From Amyelois transitella (taxonomy: Eukaryota; Arthropoda; Insecta; Lepidoptera; Pyralidae): DNA of 64,000 bases. Both the position numbers and the translations under genes were made by a program. The number at the start of each line of letters is the position of its first letter. The stretch's first letter is position 1. Below are positions 35,201 to 47,200 of this stretch, one piece after another. Location of the stretch: positions 3,782,001 through 3,846,000 of the forward strand of contig NC_083535.1 in assembly GCF_032362555.1 (NCBI RefSeq), read 5' to 3'. The notes under the pieces were generated by a model, which saw nothing but the letters and a program-made list of their open reading frames with translations, did no database searches and was not told the DNA's origin.

Positions 35201-38200
35201 CGACACCTAAAGTAGTTATTTTAGGGTACTTTTGTTCTTTTAAAGTATTATTGTTATAAATTCAGTGAGTATTTTTTAGATAAATTTTAGTTATTGAAGA
35301 AATATTAAACAAAAACAGAAATTTGTTTCGTTACGAAAATCTTTTGTACGCTGCAAGTTTAGAGCTCGTTCATTTTATTAGTTCGAGAGGTTCGTGATTT
35401 TCTTTGAAAAGTCAGTTGGGTGAAGATCTAAAAGTTTACACTTCCAGGGAAACTAACAGGAACTTATCGGGGGAAACAAGAAAAGTGAGCACTGGATTAA
35501 GTTTCAAGGAATAAATCTGCGGCTCATAATTTAAAGTTGATCTAAGAATCTCGGCGCGGTATGATTATTGTCTTCTTATTTTTATGATCTTGATCTTATC
35601 GGTAAAGTTTAATTCGTATAATTTTTCTGAAAATATTTTTATTTCTAAGTAGATTTTTAGGTTAGCATTCAAGCTAATGAACAACTTACTTATCAGAGTT
35701 ATTGGTACACGGCCGTAGGATTTGAACCAGTACCTCCATCGCCATCGCAACTTATCGATTGGACCATCGACGCTGGTACGTTTCCATATACTCGTACTAG
35801 TAGCATACGTCAATTAGTTATAAAATGTTATTAGTAGTTACTATTTAACATCAAACATAGCTATCTCTCATCAAAGCGTAGATTCCCTATTACGTTTCAG
35901 GTGTGGGCTGCCAGACTAAACAGGTTTTAGAATTTCGGATGTACTAGTTGTTAGCTTAGTTGTTAGTTTGTTTTAATTGGCTGCTACATCAACATAAAGA
36001 CATGATACAGTCATATTTTATAATACTAGAAACCACATGCTTGTAACACCCCAGCCAAAGTAAATTTGTTTCTTAATTTTCTCTTCAAGTGTAATCTTCT
36101 TAAAATTTGCATGTATATACGTGTAATTAAGAATCTGGAACAGGACATAGGATAATTTTCACCCCGGTTTAAACTAAAGTTCCCGTGGAATGTGCGTAAA
36201 ACCTGTATTATTTTGCAGGTGGCACTAATTTCGCGCGAGAGGTGGCGCTAAATTCTCGCGGGCGACCCTGCGGTGATAACTTAGTTCTATAATAACTAAA
36301 TCGGGGTCTTCAATAACAAAAGTGACAATATTGTCTGAGAAAAAGAGTGGAGTAAATTTATAGAATGGCAAATTAAAAACGAGCGACACAGTTTCAGTAT
36401 TATTATATTAATAAGTCAACAAAGGAAGCAGAAAATAAACGATCGTGAAAAATGCAGACGAGAAACGATCCCTAATACCGCTACCCGGGGCAGAAGAAAT
36501 GCTGCGATACAATGAATAGTTTCAAACAATCTAGATTTTTTTTGTTTTTATTTTATATAGTTTAATAGCATATATTAATTTACAAAAAAAGTCATTGGTG
36601 TATAGCCGAGATAGTACATGTGCCCTCATGCACATTTATGCGGGTCGGGCATCTGACCCACCGACTAAAGAATAGGCTTATAAACGTGGAGTTTTTCTTT
36701 TAGGCTAGCAACCTGTCACTATTTGGATCTTTGTTCCATTATAAAGTCATATATCTGAAAGTGGCCTTTCAGTCTTTTCAAGGATCTGTCTACCCCGCAA
36801 GGATAAGGATATAGACGTGACTACATGTATGTAAAAAATAAACGTACGTTTTTTTCTACACAGCCATGTCATTATATAATCATTTTTGATATACCACGTA
36901 TATACAAATAGGTATATCAAGTAATGGTTGACTAGAGTTAAATTTTGCTTTTAAATATTCGCCAGCGTAATGCAATACGTCGAAAAAGCATTTCAATTTG
37001 GAAATTAACAGAGAGATAATTTGAGCTGGCTGTTTCCCAGAATGCAACAAATTTTGTTCATATTTTCATGAATGTAGCAACGTTTGACTGCGTGTTTAAT
37101 GTGGTATAGTGGTTGAATAGCCAGTACACAGTGTAAGTTTTCTCATTGATTCTTAGTACATGAGAATATTACTAATTTTCATGTGGTTCAGGCCTATATT
37201 GCAGGCCATTGAAAATCAACACGGTTATTGGCTTTTCAAATCGAATTGACACTGATTAGATACTAATAGCAAAACCTATCAAACTAATTCCTGCTAAACA
37301 GCGTTCGTCAATGTTAATGAAATCACTACATATTTTAAGACAAACTGCTAATTTAAATAAAAGAACAGGAAATCTTTGAAACGTCCGTTAAAAATATTCC
37401 ATGAAGAAAATATACAAATGACAATCTAATGAAAATCTCAATAACCACCGATATTAGTAATCAGAATTACCGAGTAAGTTATAACTATACTCAACCAACA
37501 TCGGTATGTGTAATACTAAACAGAATGTCAAGCTAAAATGAAAAAGTTAAACTAGTCGTTATAATAATCCACTTACCTTATCTTGGATTGGCCTCGCGAC
37601 CCCTAGCGATTTCCCCAGTTGCGCGAGGTGATCGATTCAAAATTAAAGATGTCGACTCCCAAGCAAAATAAAAATGGAGATAATGTGGCAAGATTATTAA
37701 GTAGTCCCTATATTCTTCCGGGAAAGATCTGTGATCACATATGTACCTATGGAACCTGGACTGCTAAGCTAAACTGCTGTAATTGCACTTAGGAACACAA
37801 AAATATGGCCGAGAATTAAAATACACTTACCGTCTTCTGGATGTTTTCCCTGGGGAGCCATTTGCCCATCAGCTGAGATGTACAGAAGTAGGGCTCCATT
37901 CGGAGGCAGGTCATAGCACCCACTGGCCAAGTAGACCAGCACTTGCGCAGGAGTGGGTTTAAAGAGGAGGTATTTGTGAGGGTTGTCAGCTGGAGGTGGA
38001 CGCGGCTTACTTTCTAGATTGTAACCTAAAACAAGACATTCTAATGTTATAATATATTTATTTCTACTTTTGTATTTGCGATATCTTAAAAACTATGAAA
38101 CTAATACCCAAATAATTTCAATTTATAATTAAAATTTTGTATTACACTACAAATTTCATAAACAATCGATCATCTCGTGAGTAATCGCTTCCCAAACATA

Positions 38201-41200
38201 AATACAAAAATTACATTATTGTCCCAACTCTAAAGAGACCTTACTCGCTTTGCTTATCTACACGCTCAATACATTTTAAAGGCAAATCATAGCTTACGAA
38301 TAAATATTATGAATACAGCTACACTCATAGTTTTTATAGATAAATTAGCACAGCATTTATTTATTACTAAAATAACTATTCATAGTGATAATGTCAACTT
38401 CGCTAAGCAAATATATACAAGCAGTATGTTGGTTTACGGGAAATAACGCATGATATTTTTCTTATCTAGTTGATAATCTCAAAGATCATATCTATACTTC
38501 AATTTTTAACAAAACTAATGCAAAAATTTCTGAATATGATTGTCACTCTTTAACACCGAATCTTCTGAACGGTTTAGGATGAAACTTAACAGTGACATAG
38601 CTTTTATTTATCAGATGACAAAGCTAAAAAAATTATGCGAGCAAAGCCGTGATTGGAAGCTATTATAAAAGAGAAAAATATTGCATACACATAAGAGCAA
38701 CGTTTTTGTATTTTAATTAGTATGGTGATTCTTATAAATATTAATATATATAAAACTATTATACCATGATAGTCTTTTCAAATAATTATCAAAAACAGAT
38801 TTAAATTGGTCCCGTAAAATTTATTGGCAGAGTCATGGTTCAGCATAGGTACCATTTTCGGCATCAGTTTACGTATGTTTAATTATGGTACGAATTTTAT
38901 GCGTGAAGACGTATCGACCTATGCCAATATAGTTATAGTATCCTTTGAATCACTTTGAATCTATTAGAGCTAATAAAAAAAACAGATTAGGTACTTATAT
39001 TTTGTCTAACGCCTACGTACGTGAATAAACATTGAAGGATAAATAAATATATGTATGTATTTCTTTTGGTTAGTCTCAACAAAATATATTTTGTAGGAAT
39101 TGTGACGTCTATTATTGTAAAAAACAAACGTTTAATTGCAAGTCGCAGGAAATGCTGAATCATTAAAGTGAACTCCTTACTTTATGAGGATTTCTGTATT
39201 GTCCACGTTCGTATAATAGTTTAATAATTAAAATAAGATCTCAAGTAAATTTAATAAGAAATGCCGTGAAAGGTTGTATTAATTAAACTAGCATTTACGC
39301 GGAAATCTTGTATAGGGAACTTATTTTATAAATATATTTTTGTTTGTAATAAATAAACAAAAATCTAATAAACAAATTTTAAAGAAAATCGCACAGAAAA
39401 AGACTTAAATATTGATAGTTCTTAAAAGAGAGAAGTGAGAAAAATGTCCAGTTTGTAATAAGCTTATAAAACGCCTCTAGCCTATTAGCTCCAGAAAATC
39501 CTGAAAATCCTGATTTCCACAGGATTCCCGGAACACGGGCATTGAACACATACATGACGGGAGCGTACCAAGCTAACATGTTTATTTGGTGACACTACCC
39601 CACTACTCCACCGCGGCCTATCAACCTTACGAGCCGAATGATAAGTGCGATGCTCTCGCGTTCGCATTTCATCTGCTACCAGAACTTTCCCTACGAAAAC
39701 TCTTTAGTGTCCTTTTATTTTTGTATTACTCACCCCCCATTCAAGGGGGGCTGACAATACACGTTAATTTGTTTTGGAGAATGGCTTATTATTGTTAATT
39801 ATTTGATTTAAAAATACACTTCCTGTGAACTCTTTGAACCATTCAAATAACAAAGCGCCATTGCCCGTGTATTTCATAGGTTTCATAGAAACGTTGCTCC
39901 ATTGTGTTTCATCCAGAATTATTTTGAACAACTGCTCCAAGTATTTTGATAAACATATTCTATTCTATGCTTTATTCATATTTTAGGATCAAACAATACG
40001 TACATATTTTGAGTGCTCCATGTTTAATGGAAATGTTTTACGTTATTAGAATACTGAATTACATTTTAGGTTTATTTGTTTGGTATAAGTACTTAAGTAG
40101 GAAAATAATAAAACAGAAATTTAAACATATAATCTTGATTTAGGTGTTCTAAATAAAAAAATAGGTTATTTTGTATTAAGCAACAATGGGCCCCATTGTG
40201 CATCTTTCTAATAATGAGTGTAGGTATTTCAAAAAAGAAGCTTTTTAAACGGATGCATGAAAAACTTTTCACACACGGGTAATGTCAGTTGAATTTTTCT
40301 TCAAAGTTTTGATTCAGAGAATTCATTTCAATTATTTATTTGGAACATTCGCATGCCTTTTTACATTCGCAAACAAAGATTTTAAAGTGGATAGAACCTA
40401 TACTATTGAAACCACACATAATGATGCTATTGTAATGTTGGTAAAAGTATATTTTCGTTAACGTAGGAATTTCGAGTCATCGTGATTGAATTTCTTAAAA
40501 AAAGAGTTAACGTTTGACTCTGACCAGGCCCATATTACAACATACTTTTTCTTCCTAGTGAGAACCACATTTATCAACTTCAAAGCTCCAAAGACCGTCG
40601 AAGTTACCAGTAAGTTCTACTTTACAATGCCACAAAGTAAATATGCAATGATCGTAGCAAGTGGAAAGCTGTAGTTTCTGTCTACCCCTATGAAAAATAG
40701 GCATGATGGTATGTATACATCTAAACATATGATCACGCCTCTTTCCTAGAGGGGTGGACTGTTGTCTGTCCATTCACCAACTCTTCAACACATATTCAAG
40801 CAAAAAACATCACAATCGCGTAGCATCCTATAAAAAATATCAGCGAAACAAGAAATCTCTGGTATAACAAAATTTACAAATGCTTATGAAACAATGTGTG
40901 GAACAGACGTACTATAAAATTAATAGTTGATCGAAGTGTGGAACTTACCTTTACTGGGCGGAGCGCATGGAGTTGGAATGTATTGTTGGTGGGGCGATTC
41001 GTCGAATACAAGTTGTGGATTGCACACCAGTTCTTTTTCTAAAGAATTTAGCATCCGGAACATATCCATAGTTAGCTCAGAAAATTTCACTTGGTTGGCA
41101 CTGCCTACTATAAGAACTTCTTGCAGAGAAAGAGACATATATGGTGACTTCTCCACTGGTGGTACAGTCAGCGGACTTAACCTGCGAAGAAAATTTGGTT

Positions 41201-44200
41201 TTAGAGTTTATCGTTTATGCGCGTCGTTCGTCAAATAAATCGTTCAGCAGTTTTAACATGCTATGGGATGGATATTTGAATACTAAAGAATTTAGCGTAG
41301 CTGTTTTATGCAGATCCAAGACTGCTTAAAAATTTTCACTCTTTGAAATGTATTAAAATATATTTGATACAGTGATTTTTAATCTTGTCTAATAAATGTT
41401 ATCGATAGGTACAGTTTCACTAGAAAAATACTCAATAATAGAATTCAAAGAAATCGGAATGGCAGATTTTATCAGCCAGAAGGCATAAATAATTAGTCTT
41501 TAATGGAACTAATTTACTGATTAAGAGTTGGTGTCACGGTTATAGACAAATTTTCTTTATTTTTCTGAGGGCATCATTAGACGCCCCCGATCGTACGCCT
41601 CCTGAAAAGGAAAATAAGTACAATTTCACAAAGTAAAACAAAAAATTACCTGTGCGAGAAAATAACGGTAAAATTATCAGGATGATGTACGGTAACCACT
41701 GGTTCTGCTTGTATAAAGGCTTTGACTTCATCCACAACGACAATCCACTCCATCTGGTCATCAGGATCGTAGGTGTTTCCGTATTCTATTATTTGACGGT
41801 CCAATTCTTTTATCAGCTCCTGTACTAGCTTGATCTTCTTGAGTAGTAGCGACACTACAATGAACCTTGCATAGTACCGTAATTTCTTGACCATGAGTTC
41901 GCATTTGTCCTCTTTGCAGGCTTGTGTGTAATAACAACGCCCCCTTATGGCGTAGTAGAATGAGAAAGCCTCGTTTAAGTACGCGGTGTCGCTTGTTCGA
42001 AGACTGTTTAACAAAAATCATATAAGACATGAGAGATTAAAAGAAAAGTCTATTTGTGGATCCCTTAATATACATAATACCTATGCTTTACTAGAAATAA
42101 ATGAACTAAGTAACTAAAAATATAGGACCATCAATGTAAATTTATTTGCGGATCCATCGACCACCGCTACTCGAGTCGCGTCGGAAATCAAGCTATTTTT
42201 GTTCCGGGTTTACTGCCTAAGTACGTCTCTCTATTTGTGCAGGTGTCAAATATTCAAATCGATGAGTTTTAAATCAATTCTGTTTCCCTTTTGGATTTCT
42301 GTGACAGTGATGGATCTAAAGCAACGGGTATATAAAACTTGTAATAGTAATTATTTATAGAATAGTATGATATAAAAGTTGAAAATAATAATTTTGGATT
42401 CAAAATTAGGCAATTACCGACGTAATTATAATTGCGTTATTGTCTTGTTTAAATACAATTTATAATTAAGATCTTCTAAAATATATTTTTTTAAATACTT
42501 ACTAAAAGTGGTAGTAAAGCTGTCCAATTTTAGAAGCTATCTCTCCTATTTGCCACCTCTTCAGGCCATACTTGCTGTCTAAGACGGAGCGATGTTGTTG
42601 TTGGAATTTCCATAATTTTGTGTAAACGTCGAATGTCCGCCCGAAGTACGAATGCCACGTCTTGTGGCCATATTGAGGGAGTTCTCTGTAGGAAATTGTT
42701 AAGTTAAAACATCGCTATGTCTTTTGTCATACAATTTCACAAATATAAAAGAAACTTACCTTAATCCATTGAAAAGCTGCTTAGACTTCTCCAAGAGATG
42801 ACAAAATTCAATAATAATTTTACGCTCGCGGTCCTCTAAAGGATTCATTCTACCCATTGGAGGATGTGTTCTAGTTTTTCTTCTAGCACCTTTATGGGAA
42901 TCTTTAGAACTCTCTACGAAGATTTCGCTTTCTCTTCGAAAAGGCCCAGAATCTCTTGTTGAAGGTGGGTACAGGTCGTTACTAATTTTGAAACCATCCG
43001 GTATTATTCTATTTCTTTGATAGTCAAAACCTTGAGAACGTGCTGTAATATGAGTCTCTTTTAGTAATGTCGGTCTCCTGTAAACTCTTGAAGGCCCGGG
43101 CTGGGGTTCTTCTGTATAATATTCCTCTTTAGTGAAATCTGGGCTTCTTGGTGCTGGCGACGGAGGCGGAGTACGGGCTTCCGCGTCAGCAAGGTTTATT
43201 TTAACTTTCTTTCCAGTTTTTGGCTTCTTGGAATCACTTATCGGTACTGATCGTAGCAATGCTTCTCTAAAGGCACATTGATCAACATTCTCCAATCCCT
43301 TGGGGCGAGTTGGTTTCACGTAGAGTTCTTCTGTCCGTTCTTCTTCGGTATCGGTCCAATCCGAGTGTTCTAAGTAAAATTTCGATCGTGTTAATTCATA
43401 CTTTTCAAAGTCTGGTGAAACAACAGAAGTTAAAGAAACAGATTTGTAAGGCGTCAGCTTATAGAAAAAAGCTGATGCCGCCTGTTTATCAGGTGACCTC
43501 AGCTGTTTTTCTGTAGCCTCGCCTTTTGTGGACGCGGTCTTGGCGCGTTCCTTGGTTGGTGTGTTGTCTTGTTTCCGTTTGGTGGTGCTTGTGGTCGTCG
43601 GTATCTGTTCTGTTGATGTTTGGGTGGAGCGATTAGTTCGCAGCCCCTTCCACCATATGTAGTCTCCTTGTGCCGAAGCTGTGCTCCAACTTTGTCGTGT
43701 ATCCTCTGGGATGCGCCGGTGCGCTAGTGGTAAAGAACGCGCTGAAACAAAATAAGTGGAAGAGTACTGTGGAAATTAGAGAACTGAGTATGACAGATGG
43801 TGTGATAGAATTTCGTTTAAAACATTTTTTTTTTAAATAATGGTGATTAAATAATTTATGTAAAAAATGGTACGTGTGGAATATGTGTGTATCACTATAA
43901 TGAAGGTAGTAAAAATGTTTTCTAATCGGCATCGACATGTACCTAATTAAAAATAAAATAAAAAAATATTCTATGTCTATTTTACCCGAATCAAAATTTG
44001 ACAAGACGAATTAACAATGAGTACTTTTAGTGAGGGAGCGAAGGTGCTGGCATAAGTTGAAGAATATGAATATATAGTTTATTTATTTCAATCCTATCGC
44101 AACGCCTTAACAACTCAGTAATACGATTTTCATAGATTTTATTATGATTCATATGCACAACATAATTAATAAGTACCTACAATAGAAAATAAATGCTCAA

Positions 44201-47200
44201 CTGAAAACATTTAAGTTCAATATATCTACCTACCTAGTAAAAAATTGATATTTGTAAATCTTAAATTTTAGTTTATAGATCTTTAAGTTCAGAGCTTTTA
44301 AGAAAGACGTCTTAGTTACAAAAGACATCAACTGCACGCCGCGAATACTATGCGAGTCGAAGAAAAGAGTTACTTCTTGTACTGAGTTTATATTTACTAG
44401 ATATTGTTCACTGGACACACATACCGTCCTTACAAAACGTATGGTTACATGGTGGGCCGATAACAAAGATATTACATAGTGTGTGTTAGCTGTTTGTTTT
44501 TCTGCGAAAATGCTGAAAGTAATTAATGCGTAAATAAAAAAATAATACAAGTGATATTTTTTTTATTATTATGGCAATGGGCTAACAAAATATCACTATT
44601 TATGTATCTCAATTCCATCAATATATGGCTGTGGCCTTTCAGTATTTTCAAAGCTATAAGATTGTGATTTGATATTTTATGTATGTATATGTATTTATAA
44701 TGTGTATTATGTACATTTTTTCAGTATGCATGTGCACTTTATCGCACCACCAACTTAAAGTTTTTTTCTGTTTGGTCAAGTTGGTTGACTATAGAGAATA
44801 CCAAAGGGCATTAAGTCCGCCTTTTGTACATTTTTGATTTTGTGCAATAAAGTTTTAAATAAATAAATAAATTAAACAAATTGTCAACCCAGTAAAGGAT
44901 AAAGACGTAATCCGTGTGATTCTGACTTAAAAAGTAAGACATTTTTATTTATTTTAGTTTGTATCATCTTGACGCTTTCAATATTTAGCTGATTGTTAAT
45001 ATTGCCTAGGAAGATGTCATGTGGAAGAAAATGACAATTACGTGTTATCCAGAAAGTGGGCTTAGTTTCTTGAAATAATGAAAATTCAATGGACAGCAGG
45101 TAATAGAAAATAATGTCCACGGCGTAAGCTAGTTGACTATGTAGATAAGTAAGTCAGTGCAACCAAATTGCACAAAGCAACATCATAAATCTCTAGTTAG
45201 CCTATTACCTTTTACAAAATTCAGAGAATGCGATAAAACGGTCTTATTTTTTAGATAGGTTTGATAATAGCAAAACTATTAAGTTGGCTACCTTCTTTAT
45301 AATAGAAATATTGTTTTCGGTATTTAATATTATATAAGTATTAGTTCTACAATAGTTAACTGATATTGAATTTAATATTATAGTTAAGACTCTATTAAGG
45401 CTTTGTAAAGAAAAGCTTCAAAGCGCATTACGAGTTTGGTCTATTCGTATAAGCGGTTTTGTAAGCTCAATTCTTGGTAATCGGATCTTTAAATGGGAAC
45501 CTATTGTCAACCATTTATTTTCAGGTAAGTAATTTTGAGGGAACATTGGTCAAGATAATCCGCAAATTTATTTTCTACTCAGTACTGGCTTTTGTCGGAA
45601 ACTGCGCAATATTTTGTATTTCAGTTTTATCTGCAACTGATGATTTCATAAATATTTCAATTACACATTTTTTTTGGCCATAGGACCGCATCGTCATTCC
45701 AAAACTTCATCTAGAGCAAACAATTCACCATTTACGAAGTCTCTGTTACTGCTTGTTGTATAAGTTATTACCGTTTTCTTTATATTTAGCGTTTAATTAA
45801 TATGAACATATATAATTAACTTTTTGGGGTTGCTCCTAAAATCGGACAGAGAAATATAATATAAAAGCGGACACCAGACTTGGGAGCGTAACATCGGTTT
45901 CACACGACGTCCGTACGGCATCCGATATGAATCCGTGAGAAAAAGTTCTGACTGAAAATTTATGATTTTATAAAGGACTAATATTTGTTTCTGGCTTTGA
46001 AATATAACCGGCTTTTAGTGGTGGGTGGAGCCTGAAGGGCCTCCGACCGGCGCAGTGGCAGTTCAGAAGGGTGTCCCAGAGTAAGATAGAACTCGGCTTT
46101 GGAGCCATCCTTAAGAAGTTTGAACAAAATGTTCAAGCAGACTGATCAGCGGCGGCCAACCTGCTACTAATCCTACTTTGCCCTGATCGCTGGCGAAGGT
46201 GGTATTTGGCTCGGCGCCTTTGTTGTGAGGGTAAGAGATACGTAGGAAAATCACTACATAGTATAAAACAAAGTCGCTATTTTAGTCTGTTTGTCTGTAT
46301 GCTTAAATTTTTAAAATTACGCAACGGATTTTGATGTGGTTTTTTGTAACAGGTAGAGTGATTCAATAGAAAGGTTTTTATGTATAATAACATTTATAAT
46401 TTTGCACTCGTGCGAAGCCGGGGCGGGTCGCTAGTTTACTGTAATTTACAAATTCGTTAGGCATCAAAATCGTTTTGATGGTTTGCAAGATAATAATGAT
46501 GATAAAGTATCGTGACGCTTATATTAACGCGTGGTCTAAGTTTGTTGCAAAAGATTATTAATAGTTACAAGAATTTTTAAAGTCGTGTTGAATTAAAAGC
46601 ACTATCAAATAACACATTTTTTCATATTTATCAGGAGAGCTCCTAGTCACTCGGCGTACAAACGTGCTGTGACCCATTCACATTTCATTCTTCCTTCGGA
46701 AAATTCACAATATTATATAGTATTTCTTTGACTGTTACATGTATTTTGCTTGTAATGTATGTACTTTGCAGTGTGCATATGCACTTTATCGCACCACCCA
46801 TTTAAAGTTCTTCTGTTTGGTCAGCTGGTAGACACCAGTCTGAAAACGCCAAACGGCATTAAGTCCGTCTTTTGTATATTTCGATAAAGTTTTTAATAAT
46901 AATAACGATAATGGAGACTAGTCATGTCGCGACCATAGCCCCTGGAACCAGAATAGTCGGTAATAAAAATGTATGTACGCGTTAGAACCTGTGTTATTTA
47001 TAACTAATACGGTATGGTAACTTCGCTCTGTCAGTATCTTTGAATTAGAGATTATTGAATAGAAAATATTTTCACAGAATTCGATCGACCAAGTATGAAA
47101 CCACCGTATAGGCTGATGATGGGACTGGGAATGAAGGGAGATTGGGAAAGCAAAGGAGAACATTTACTAGCAACCTTCTGTCTTAGTAGACTCATTTTTC

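Noticed and set aside
39379..39667. Overlapping frames in SCAI intron 6
   Set aside because: No splice signals or family match, and two frames overlap with no evidence for either.
41564..41600. A possible extra SCAI exon (E-A-Y-D-R-G-R reading) after a TTTTCAG acceptor
   Set aside because: In the phase delivered by the upstream exon it meets a stop, and skipping it gives an exact in-frame join to exon 6.
43633..44004. 123-residue minus-strand frame overlapping SCAI exon 3
   Set aside because: It is in a different frame from the exon that joins the SCAI core and is a shadow.
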